Assembly (NCBI GenBank): GCA_936440205.1
Contig: OW387133.1
Span: forward strand, 12,366,001-12,430,000
Reading direction: 5' to 3'
DNA: 64,000 nt
Origin: Lepidonotus clava
Lineage: Eukaryota; Annelida; Polychaeta; Phyllodocida; Polynoidae
The notes below the pieces were generated by a model. It was not told the DNA's origin, searched no databases, and saw only the letters and a program-made list of their open reading frames with translations. A program made the translations under genes and the position numbers. Positions within the stretch are counted from its first letter, which is position 1. Each line of letters begins with the position of its first letter. Of the stretch, positions 47,694-59,500 are shown in pieces.

Positions 47694-48548
47694 CTACACA
47701 TATTTTGGTGGTCTTGCAGCCTTTATATGCCTACGTAGAGAAAATTTGTTTCCATAATTCACATTCCAGTCAACTGGTTTTTCGAGTTTCTCCCTTCGGC
47801 CCTGACTGTACATCCTCAGAGCCCTCTCCCGGTCGGGGAGGGAGTTACGTGGGGACCGCAACGGGCGTCTCACCGACGTGGTTTCTACTTCCTCCACTAG
47901 ACGTCGCCTCGATCCGCTCGACAAGGGCGGCAGGTTTATCCTGGCGCCTGTAGCAGGTGTCCTTCTCCTACTGGAGGCCTGCTGGAGTCTGGCGGACAGC
48001 AGGGCCTTACAGGTGAGTCCCACCGTCTGGTCAGACCATGGGAGCAGCTCCGGCAGGCCCAGGTGGTTGTACTGAGCAGTAGAAGGTCGGTACCCACACG
48101 GGAAATGGGGGCATTTCCCAGCTGAACCTGAAGGGTCGAACTGACAACTGGAGGATATTGTTAGGTTCCTGGATGGTTGGTGGGAGAAATCAGTTTCACG
48201 TCGTTCACTCCAGGGTCTGGTGTCTCCTACACCAGCGAGCAGCTCTGTGCCTCCCTCCCGAGCTGCTCGTTCTCGCGGTCGACCCGGCGCCTCTCCGAAC
48301 TGATAACCTCGTCTGATAACGTTGTCTTCACCAAGAGACACAGAGCGCTGCAGGGGCTTTTCGCCAAGAGACACAGAGCGCTGCAGGCCCCTGAGTTCTG
48401 AGTCCATGAGCTGCTCGCGCCTCCTCCAGGCGTGGTCGAGCTGCTCCAGGGTGAGCTCCAGGCGCCGCCCCTCGTGCAGGTTGTGAGCAGCCGTGCGCGT
48501 CTCCTTCTGACGGAGTGTCCGCAGTAGGGCGTCCTCCTTGGGCACCAT
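47694..48548 (-). CDS. unrecognised basic protein with coiled-coil-like N-terminus
   Basis: An open frame of 284 residues from ATG 48548 to the stop at 47694, GC-rich against AT-rich surroundings. Residues 1-50 are charged and helical (KEDALLRTLRQKETRTAAH, then LELTLEQLDHAWRRREQL). Residues ~57-75 hold two copies of LQRSVSLGE, encoded by a ~30-bp direct duplication. The remainder is Arg/Ser-rich and ends in NVNYGNKFSLRRHIKAARPPKYV-like sequence. A possible acceptor (GTCGTCAG) sits just before the ATG, so it may be the last exon of a spliced gene; I could not link upstream exons. Small coiled-coil proteins of the CCDC190 kind have a similar start, but this is only a weak resemblance. No function is assigned. 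Confidence 0.6.
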   Translation of the reverse strand: MVPKEDALLRTLRQKETRTAAHNLHEGRRLELTLEQLDHAWRRREQLMDSELRGLQRSVSLGEKPLQRSVSLGEDNVIRRGYQFGEAPGRPRERAAREGGTELLAGVGDTRPWSERRETDFSHQPSRNLTISSSCQFDPSGSAGKCPHFPCGYRPSTAQYNHLGLPELLPWSDQTVGLTCKALLSARLQQASSRRRTPATGARINLPPLSSGSRRRLVEEVETTSVRRPLRSPRNSLPDRERALRMYSQGRREKLEKPVDWNVNYGNKFSLRRHIKAARPPKYV

Positions 48549-48554
48549 CACTGA

Positions 48555-48985
48555 CGACACAAGACTTAGACGCCCGGAATAATGTTATATGTGCACCTGG
48601 GTAGAGTGTTTATCATAATATTGGAGTTACTCTCAATTCTTAAATGGTCGACACAAGATGCGCAGAATAATGGAATGTGGCAAACGGGTAGAGTGTTTAT
48701 CTTCTTTTTTTTTTAATATAAGGATTGGATGACACAAGACGCGCAGAATGATGTTGGTTGGTTGGTTATTGGTTGCTCAATGCCCTAATGAATTACCGGG
48801 GTCGAATCATGGTGAAGGTAGAGACCATACCCCTACACTTTTCCTGGGGCAGGTCTTCTTTAATGTGCAGGGTCCCGTGGACAGGGCCATACACATGGGG
48901 AATAAAGCAATATGTGCACCTGGATAGAGTGTTATCATATACAAGGGTTGGAGTTACGCTCAATACGTTAAACGGGTCCACTTCA
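48555..48985. repeat. diverged repeats next to the 47.7-48.5 kb gene
   Basis: The motifs GACACAAGAYGCGCAGAAT and GTGCACCTGG(G/A)TAGAGTGTT and GGAGTTACKCTCAATWC recur three to four times, in partial and scrambled form, within 430 bp just upstream of the minus-strand gene. It looks like an old minisatellite or broken local duplications. Confidence 0.6.
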
Positions 48986-49384
48986 TGGGCGTTGGTTATA
49001 CTGCCCTAACACAATGTTAGCGTTTCACAAAAGCCAATGCCACTTGATGGCGGGGTTCGCCGCATTTACCTCCGAAATCGATGCTACTTGAGCTAATGCT
49101 ACTTCAGTGAGAGTAGCTTGGTTTCGTATTGGAGTTCCGTCCACGATTAATGTAACATTGTGGTAGGGGTTGGCTTCATACCGCTACCACCTTGTCATCC
49201 CTATTGGCCACTGGTTAGGGATTTCGATTTTATGCGAATATTTCACAGTAATGAAAGCACTTCGTTGACTTGGTGCTAGTGGACAACAATTCCACAATGC
49301 CATCAGTATGTGACATCACAAAGATTGAATCTGAATATGATACAGAAAGTTTGTTAACGTGGAAGATCTATGTCCTGTGATATG

Positions 49385-49778
49385 ATCCTCATTTCTGCGG
49401 CTGAAATCCCTTTGAAAATCCAGGATTTATCAGTAGATTAAGGGTAGTTCGCTCCTTGCGACGTTAATATCCCTCCCTTGCCAGACCACACGATCTCAGC
49501 AAATTAGGATCCTTCTGCCATATCTCCAATATAGACGTACGCGGTAAAGTAATTCCAAGTTTGGACCGTATCCTTGCCGAAGTCAACTGTGAAGTGCATG
49601 AAGAAATGAGGCCCAAAGTCTATTGTGGAAGCAGGGTCAATATTTGCCCCTTCGCTACTGGTCGGAGTACTGGTCCTTTCACCCGGCTACCCTAACCAGT
49701 TGGTGTGGACGTACATTCTGGTCCCAGCCGGCTGGTTCACTAACACGTCGACCTGCAGGTCAGGATTTAAGATAGCGT
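49385..49778 (-). pseudogene. decayed protein-coding fragment, possibly CUB-like
   Basis: After a good acceptor (TATATTTCAG), one minus-strand frame reads strikingly protein-like: LQVDVLVNQPAGTRMYVHTN, then IDFGPHFFMHFTVDFGKDTV and YFTAYVYIGDMAEG, then IVWSGKGGILTSQGANYP and a WIFKGISAAEMRIISQDIDL stretch. The last part has the look of a CUB domain (SP.YP...W.I). The frame holds three stop codons, and coding-like sequence continues in another frame below 49385 after a shift. A pseudogene or gene relic is the simplest reading; separate exons of a working gene are less likely. Not recognised as any named gene. Confidence 0.45.
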
Positions 49779-51537
49779 CTGAAATATACAATTACCGGGG
49801 GATACCTGGGTGTCAGAGCGTGTTGATAACCCCAAAAGATTACACATGTAGATACATGGAAGACTTCATGAGTAGCAGTTCCCACGCAGACAACATGGAA
49901 CCCCTGGATTGGTCGATTTGTGAGGCCACTAGATAAATGCTTCCGTTTCTTGGTAGTTTTTCTTTATGTTTTGGAGTATTCAGTGCAAATCTCACGAAGT
50001 CATCACAATGAATGCTCTTATCACAGTGACGTATATGTTTACATGTACATTAGACTGCAAAATACTATTGAAGTGTGCCCCTAAAGAAACTTTTATGGTG
50101 AAAGTTTTTATAATAATATAACAAGTGACATTTACGTCATAAGATACGTCAAAGTCTCCAAAACTCCTTTTTTTTTTATCTGATCATCTGGAAGTGGATA
50201 ATTTTGAAATTGGTTTATTATCTAGCGCCATATCTAAAATGAAAATGTTGCTCAGAACATTATCGTAATATTAGTATATCGATCCATCCTGAAGTGCGCT
50301 TAGTAGACTGCGCTTTGACACAATCCCTGGATTCTATGGCCCTTGAAGTGGAATTGAGGTTAAAGTAATCAAGTGACGGATCATTGTATTGCGCAGTGGC
50401 TACATGTAATCTTCAAAGGGATTGATTGTGAGTGTAATACCGTGTTAACCTCGGCTGACATCGTATTTATCATTGATATGGCTGACAACGACGCTGATAA
50501 CAGTATCAGGTGGCGGGAGCGTAAAGGTTAACGCTTGATTGCTAACATACAAGATGGCAAGTTCCTTGTTGCCTTGATACACCTTCATGTTGGGATTGTA
50601 ATTAATCAAGTAATAATATTATTTATGTCAGATACTATTTTAATGTTAAGAAGGAGTCTAACCGTGAAGAGAAGCATACTTACTTCACATTCATAAGAAA
50701 CAGCTGCAAATCTCAAATGAATGAAAGTTTTAATTTGGACTCTTTTTATACAAGCACGCCAGAAGGTGTCAGACCTTAAAGGAAATGTTTTTTGTCACCT
50801 ATAATTAAAAGTAAATATGGACATCGTGATGAAACACTTCATTCGGAGAATTAACAAAGCCAGGCCTATATGAGTGGGTGTTTAACCAACCCCGTGGCGG
50901 ATTGATTAGAAGTGTGGCACCGTCTACTTGGGCTTTGCTCTCAAATTTCTCGTTGACTTAAGCCTGGTCAGTGTTGTCCGTGCGAACCTGCACACTCTGC
51001 CCTTAGCTCTGTATGATCAGTAAACATAGGTATAAGCCACCCGGCTACTGCCCACTCCCCGCCACCAATCAACTAATGGGGGTAGGGATCTCTCCCGGCC
51101 GGCCAGCGCCCAGACACATCCGGGGGGCGTGCTGTCCACTTTCCACCTCTCCAATTAAGCCCAAGGTGGACCACAGGCACGGTTCTCAGTCTATAGCAAG
51201 GGGTAGCACCTCCTAGGTTTTAGGGTCCGCATTTATTTCACTAGCTTTATATTTCATTGCAGTATTGGTGAAATATGGAAGGAAAATAAAATTAATTATA
51301 GTGATAACAATTATCATTATAGCAATATAGATCTACTAGTTCCTCACCGACTACCCATTCATAATTCTCTATAATATATCATTGCATTTATCCATCATTA
51401 AATTTGGAGTTAATGTTTGACGATACGCCGAATTAACCACGACGGTGAGTCAGTTACTTCACTTAAGATAATCTACCACGCTCAGAAAGCGAAGTATATG
51501 ACATCCTAATGATTTATTCCAGATGGTAACCACAAGT

Positions 51538-51666
51538 TTAACTATGTATTTGTCTTTTATAATGTTTCTCTGATTCCTGCTTCTTTCTGTTCTTATATCC
51601 ACACAACTCATGGATCATCTCCATAATATCCAAATGGTAAGCAGCGACGCGGACTTCGTGCCTGAT
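51538..51666 (-). CDS. candidate isolated terminal exon with poly(A) signal
   Basis: On the minus strand a strong acceptor (TTGTTGTTTCAG) is followed by 42 codons, IRHEVRVAAYHLDIMEMIHE then a lysine-rich end, and a TAA stop. An AATAAA lies 20 nt after the stop (51518-51513). The protein part is not recognised and no upstream partner exon was found. It could be the end of an unseen gene or an alternative end of the CUB gene upstream. Confidence 0.3.
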   Translation of the reverse strand: MRHEVRVAAYHLDIMEMIHELCGYKNRKKQESEKHYKRQIHS

Positions 51667-53553
51667 CTGAAACAACAATACTATGCAGAAAACATGGACG
51701 CCCATAAGTATACAACCTCTGCGAACAAGACCGAAAGTAGCTGTCGCCTGCAGCATGGTAGGTCGGCTGTGCGACTGCGGGTTTTACAAACATTAATTTT
51801 TATTTCACTATAGAATTCAGCTGTTTACATCTTATGAAATTCAATAGACACAGTTAATTGATCTCTCTAAATTACTATTTCTTTCATCTCTTTAAATGGG
51901 ATCAACATTGAAAACATTATTTTTGCATGTGTTTATGTTGTCCTCTTCTCTCTTTAAACTAATGTAACATAACCCACCATACATATCAAAGTAGTCCAAT
52001 TCTTTTCTTTTTTCTTTTGCAATATGTGTATTTGAACTTAATTTCGTGATGACAGTCGGAATGTGGTCATGGAAGTCGAAATCATAGTTCCTGAAACAGA
52101 AAGATTAATTATTTTATTTTTAACTAGTATCAATAACGATTCATGGCCAATTATCGCAGGTAGGGTTAGCATTTTAGGACTTAAACCGGACGATCCGACG
52201 ACACTATCGTGAAACGATTTTGAAATCTCACTGTTGAAGTATCCACAGAAGCTCTTATTCACGGTAGAATAATTAAGTAAATACTGCATCAAATACAAAT
52301 GACAAGGTATTCTTTCAGTGATAAATTCTATATGTTTAATACTAGATCAATATAACGTAAGTGAACAATAAATGACAACATAGACTCATAAAATGTACAA
52401 AATGGTAATTGATAAAGTCAGGTCATCATAATATACAGGAGATATAATAATCGGATAATAGATTTACATGGAAGTACACGTACTTGTATGATACTTGTTT
52501 CTCATCCCATACATTGATGTCGATGCAATATACTACTTATTGTGCAGGAATGTATGAAGCACCACAAGTATGTCTAGCCGATTATGACTAAAAAAATAAT
52601 CTCATCGATTGATAGCGGGTAACCGATCTTGAGACAGTCACAACAGAGTATAAACTATTGAGGACGGTTACCCCAATTGGAACGCCATAATACCTTATAC
52701 ACATTACATTACATATCTTAAGAGTAACCTTTTAGATATAGGCTTGAGAATGAACCATAACCACGGACAAAAGTACACTGTGTTTTGTTTGAGCAACCTC
52801 AGGCGATTTCTGACTCTAAACAGTTTTCTTTCCCTCTAACCCCGCTGGACAAGCCTGCTTCTCGCGAGACGGCGCCACTAAAAACGCGGATGCTCTCTTT
52901 TCACTACACCTGTACACATTCTGTACATTTTACTTTGCAAGGACGACCTATGGCTGAAAATGACGATACAATAAAACACGTACATAGCGTCTGATTTGAA
53001 TGTAATGTATGGCCTTAGGTTAGGGCCAATACTTTCAGTATATTCACATGTGTAGAACTATATTTTGAAACTATGCAAATTATCAATTAACTACAGACAC
53101 CATTTTCTCGATTCAAAGTACAAAATAAGACCACTGACTGTGGTCTGATTGAAAATCACCCAATTATTACTGTCCGTTCTATTCTGAGTGTTTGGAGGCA
53201 GACGTGATACAAAATATTTTACAAGCATTGCTTCAGTTACCAGTATACAATATTCTTGATACAATTTCAAAATGATAGGCCGCCCACACAATTTAAAAGT
53301 CTTATGATTTGATACTGGTATTATGTTGATGAGACCGCATACCATGTATGTCTATTGACAGCATCCCCAGCATCAATCTACTGTTTTCTATAGACTATTA
53401 GTTCAGGTCCCCAGGCCTATAGAATCAATCCCTATAATAAATATTGAACCATGACTGCATCGGAAGAAGGCTGCAATATATTCTGGGCAAACTGGACCAT
53501 GATAACAGTTTGAGCAGACAGAGTTCATGAGTTCGTGGACACTTTGTTTGAGA

Positions 53554-56500
53554 TCATAGTTTGAGAATGCGGGGGGCGCGCACCCCTGTAAACCGTGTAG
53601 TACGCGTGTTGGCCGTGTTGCCGTAGGTGTCGCTGTGGTCGTCAGCGTCTGTGACGTCACGGATGGCGTTGTGTGACGTGCCTGGAGACGAGAGGGGCGA
53701 GGTGGTGGTGCGGAGCAGGGTGTGGCCCTGGAGGGAGGACAGCATCACGGTCCGTCGGGTGCCCGAGGCGATCACCTCCCCGCCCGACACCCCCGTTACC
53801 CCTGGGGGAGAGGGAAAGGGTATCAATTGGCAAGAATCATTTTGATATTTTTATATATAGGCCTAGGCCTTAACATGCATCATATCCCGTTATATTCCTA
53901 ACTGAAACTTCGAAATGACCAAATTCTAAATAACTAGAATAGTCAAATTCGCCTTGTGGAACACAGGGTTGATCATTACATTAAATACCAATTGAAAAAC
54001 ATTGCTTCTATTGGACCTATAACCTAAGCCGAAAAAAAGCTGGACGAGCGAAATCGCTTTCTAATCACTACATTTCAAGGTAAATCACCCATCACAACCA
54101 CCTACCTGTGGGCCTGGGTGGCGACGTCCTCCGGTCCTTTTCTCGCGAGTTTCGCCGAGATCCGGCCGCAGCGCCCTCTGTGAGCAGCGTCTGTTTGATG
54201 TCCTCCGTGTCGACGTCGACGGCCGGTAGGCGGTTCTCGAAGCCCGAGATGACGCACACCACCTTCACCACCACCATGACGATGACGATACACCCGATGA
54301 TGATGGCCGCGATACCGCCGGCCGGGAAGGCTATCACCTCTGAGGAGCAGAGATAGAATTATGATAGTTGATATACAGGTTCGTGGGTTGCGGTTGTTTC
54401 AAGGGGAGGGACAGTTTGAAGAGTGTGGTCAGCCTTGTAGCAATCTACTTTTTGCGTTTTAGCCTCCATATAGGCCTAACCATATAACTAAAAAAAGACG
54501 TAACAACAACAGCATCATCAAAAAACTGCCATATACCTCAAAAAGATCATCTTTTGAACCCAAAGCACATCGTGCCATAATAAATTATGTAATATTTCAA
54601 TTAAAAAAAGTTTATTTAAAGCAGTGCAGATTCAAGAGACATTGAGGTTCTCATAAAAATGTAGATCGCGTATAATATGTATTAATACATACGGCCTATA
54701 GCTATATAATCCGTTTACAAATTGATACCAAAGTTGTCCTTTCAGACTGAATGATAGAGTAGCTCACCATATTTAGCAACCACTTCTAGAGCAAAGTAGT
54801 AGCGCCACTTGGTATGGCCTCGGTAGTGATAGAGTGTGACGCATGTTCCCGAGGAGTAGACGCTGGCTGGGGTCACGCTTGAACAGTCATACCGACCCTA
54901 ATTGTTAAAAGAGAACATACATAATACTGATTATAAACTAATATGTTCTAATATGCAAATCAAATTGAAGAACCACTACTCAAGACTGAAGTGCATGATA
55001 ACTGGAATGTGAACTGGAAAATCCTGAGCTCGCATCTGAACTTGGCAATATAATTTTCATAATTTACAGAAAACATGTCCCTGTCATTCATTTTGTTTTA
55101 ATGGACAACAAAGAATGCTTTCATATGGACTGCCTTTTCGAAATTATTTTCACGCAGAAAAAGAAAATGCAGAGTTTATTCAATTAATTATTGCCTCTTT
55201 TTCAATTCCTTCATTGTTTTTAAATTCAAATTAGGCTTAAGTAGAGTGCCATGGTGGAATTAGGTTTCCCATTCAATTTCCTTGCCTTCCGGCTGCATGT
55301 TAAGAGTTGAATACGTTTTTCTCTAAGCTTAATGAAAAACTTCAGATGAGCGCTGTCCTTTGTTAAACAGCTGGGGCTGAATAAAACCACATAAAAGGAA
55401 TGTCGCCTAGGCACTGCAATGTTGTCTCTTTCATGTTGTAGAATTTGTTTCTGTGTGCAAATGCTACGACTATTTTAGTCTCTAACATGCCAGGCTTTCC
55501 TAAACATGTAAGGTTCACAACTAATCACTAGTTTCTTGGATATTGTATAACTGTCTCATATGGTTGTATAAAAAACAAAAAAGAAAAGCAAGCATCAAGA
55601 GCATCGAGAGGCAGTCCTATGGTTGGTCATTAGTTGATCTTAAGTATGTACAATAATGATAACATTTTAATTCAACAAAACTTAGCATAATCGACTCATG
55701 AAAGGTAAACCATTGGTGCCTTATGGATCAGGGTACAAAGTGTCAGTTCCTTTTCACTGTATTCCTGTATCCCTGTTTGCCTTTTTTTACCCCTCTTTTG
55801 CCTGTTTTCTCCTCTTAAATGTACTATATAATGCATAATTCTGTTCAAGAATAACCTTTAAACCATTCCAAATACTTTTTAACCCCGTATTCACCTCTGG
55901 TTCTCTAAAAGGCAAACAGTGTTACAGTGAAAAGGCAAACAGGCTGTGTAAATACAAATCATTTCATGCAAATCTCCCTGTGATCTCATTTACATATTTT
56001 ATCACTTCAGTGGCAAAAGACAACTAATGTTATGTAATTCCACATGTTTCCCCTCATAAACCCAACCAAAGAGATGAAAATCCACCCCCTGTTATGAAAG
56101 GTTATGTAATCCCCCATGCCTGCCCCAGGGGGAGTTGGAAGAGAAATTTGCATGAAATGATTTGTATTTACACAGCCTGTATGCCTTTTCACTGTAACAC
56201 TGTTTGCCTTTTAGGCGCATATGGGGTTAAAAATAATTGAAATGGTTTAAAGGTTATTCTTGAACAGAATTATGCATTATACACTACATTTAAGAGGAAA
56301 AAATAGGAAAAAGAGGGTAAAAAAGGCAAACAGGGATACAGGAATACAGTGAAAAGGAACTGACACTTTGTACCCTGATCCTTATGTCTCACCTCCATGG
56401 ATTACCTTATATGTACTTATTTATCAATGTGGTTAATAAAATATATAAAAAAGGGGAAACTCTGGGTGTTTACTGGGGTGCCACCTGCTGGTGCATCATT

Positions 56501-59500
56501 TTGGAAAATAAATTCAGGCATTACAATTTATATGCCCAATTTCTCTTTGAATCTCTTTCAAAATTCACAGACAAATGGTCTCAAGACTTAACTCAAGGCT
56601 GTCCTTCACTCACCAACAAATCGATCTTCTCCCCGTTGCAGTTGTCGTAGATGGCGAGGAAGGGTTCCCCGTCGGTCTTCTCACAGTCCCACTGGTCGAT
56701 GTGGACGGCCACCAGGCGGTCGCCGAAGTTGGTGGAGATCATACACTCGGCCGGGCGCCGGGTCCAGGGCGCCTCCCCGTGCCAGTTGTCCGACTCCACG
56801 GCGTACATGTCGCCCTCGTTCATGTCGTCGTTACGGATGTTCCGCATACAGTTCTCCTCATCGTCCATGAACACTGCGACGGACACGGGAAAGAGGGTTT
56901 GTAAAAGGGGTTGTTTAAGGTGGGGAGATTTCAGGGCATGGTCAAAGACATGGTGCAAGTACAATTTCACTGATAACCCGTGGCAAATTTAATGCGGGTA
57001 ATAGACTATAAAATAGTCTATTACCCGCATTAAATTTGGGTGTATAAACAACTTGCCGACATCTTGGTAGCAAATGGACGCTTAGCATCGATCAGCATTA
57101 CAATCTTTTTCTCTTAAGTTCCAGTTTAAATCTATGTAGAGCTTACCCTAAAGGCAAGTATCATCCCATGTCGCAGTATATTACAAATCATCCCAGAAGG
57201 GTCTGCACAGCCAAATAAGTCATGTTCTCGTTATTTCCCTCTGTTCATACAATATTTTATTTTACTAATTAACCACTTTCACATACATGTGTTCCTCCAA
57301 GTTGGTGTAGAAAATGTTATTGTATCCCTTTGGATACTTATGAACATACCTATTGTATACAATTCTGTGATTGACATTTACATGTAATCAAATACGACTT
57401 TATAGCTAATTCTAGGATAATTGCAATAGTAATCATAAGCAGGTTGGTATACAAATTACCCATATAAGTTACAGCCATCTCCTAAGGTCAATATAGCCAT
57501 CGCTGTCCTAGTTGGACCAGCTTGTATCTATAACCACGAATTCAATCTTGATCTTTGTTATAAAACCACAATTATCACATCCAGATAATGGTTGTTGGCA
57601 GTCAGCCATCTTGAGTGATTGGAGGAGACTGCTTATCTGTTACCTGCTGCCACCATCCCCATTATCTAGACTCACTCATGCCTGATGAATCACGTGTTCC
57701 TGCGCCCTAAATTTACACCTTAAAAACCCTAAATTAATTTACAGGTTTAAAAACGTCCTTTCCATACAGATGGGCGGTGATCTCACAGGCCCAATTTAAT
57801 TGTGAACTGTTAGCTCGGCTCTGGCTGCACACCCGGGCGATGTGACGGCTGGTAATTAGAGAAAAACAGTCCCGCCAGTCAGGAACATTGTTAGGACAAT
57901 CAAATCGGGAAAATGGGATGAGGAAGGAGGGCAGGGATGAAGTGGGAATCGGGGAGGAGGTAACAATGCCGGCCAACACTGACTGTTAATTCAGGCTGGT
58001 GACATGGAGACAGCGGATATTGTCAGTTACAGTAAGCATCGCTTTAGGGCTTTTCTGCGACTGACAGTACAACCTGTGCGCTGAGCTGCTATATGAAGGC
58101 GTCAGAGGGAAAGTAACATCGGCCTCAGGTGCTCTAAAGAAAATTCTCACCAGGGTAATGTTAATTTACTAGATATTACCATATACCAATATGTACAAAT
58201 ATGTGTTGACAACAAGATAATCATGTGCCTATTCAACCAAATTGCTTTTTACTCGGATTGTATCACCATAAATATCTCCTTACCTTATACAATATATCTC
58301 TATGATATACCGAAAACCAGGGGAAACCTTGATGGATGTTATGAAATAAAACCCTAACAAAAAAAATTCTTTTGGAAGGCCCTTCATCTCCCCCCGTCCT
58401 TTTCTTTGTCCTTGTCTAGACCAAGACACTCAAGAACACTTTGGAAATGAGGCCTATCCAAAAGAAATCTCCTCTTGTGTATTGCCTAAGTAGTGATACT
58501 TATTTTGAACGGCACGTATAGTATTATTTAATTATATTGTTGTGAGATAGTGATAGGTTAGATTATAACATCTGGTTCGGGAGGTGTATCAATAAAACCC
58601 GCTCTATACTATGTTTTGGGAGGGTATTCGCACATGGTGATCACACACTTATGCTATTATTGGAAGAACAGTCACACTATAGTATTGTGATCACCAGCCT
58701 ATGCTATTTTGGAAGGGTAGTCTCACTATATCATAGTGATCACGAAGGGGTGAAATAATATGACGAAGGATTTTCAGACATTCATAGCTCAACACCCTCA
58801 GAACGCTCGTCGGTATTATCTCAGCTTTAGTCCCGTAAATTAAGTCTGGTGGGTCCAACCACGTCTAAGGCAAATTGGATTATGGCCACCGATGCAGCTC
58901 ACTGTCTGCATTTCCCACGAATTGTTTTCTTTTAAAGATCTCCTGTTTGTCTTTTTACGGCGCGAGTTGTTGAGGCAGGGCTGCGCGACGCAAATTAATC
59001 TGGATATAATCTGACAGAGGGGAGCCCAGAATAATGGGATGTAGACAGGCTTTAAGCTCACCATTGTGTCCCCACCGTCTATCCACTAACCATGTGTAGG
59101 CTGCTACATTCAATTTAGTTATTCTTATGTTCTTGGCAATAAAGAATGTGCAGTTGTTATTAAGTGAATATTTTCAGCATATTTTACTATGGAACTTTAA
59201 TTGTATGAATAAGTATAAATATTATGCATAAAGTAGGTATAATATAACATATTATTCCTCTTGCAGAAAAATACCATGCGTCCGTGATGTGAATACCTGT
59301 ATACCGACTTCCAATCAGTCTCAGTCCCTAACAAACACTGTTCCTATTCTGCAAGAAAACACATCCATCATCACCTCAGACTCATCTTCTAATCTCTCCT
59401 CCCCGTTCTCTTCCCTTTCCTTCATTATCTAACAGATCATCTTGTCATCCTGTCCAATGGCCTGTCACACAGACATTCTCCATTAAAAACGATCACATGT

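Noticed and set aside
49625-49936. Plus-strand frame with SPGYPNQLVW, at first sight CUB-like
   Set aside because: The minus strand of the same DNA reads far more like protein over a longer stretch, with a good acceptor. The plus-strand match is probably chance.
52030-52098. Minus-strand candidate exon reading NYDFDFHDHIPTVITKL
   Set aside because: It has a fair acceptor, but no good donor in phase with a neighbour was found, and it is not recognised.
57734-57979. Minus-strand 81-codon frame in the CUB gene's first intron as a possible extra exon
   Set aside because: No CUB-like residues and no phase-compatible splice sites; the flanking exons already join in phase.
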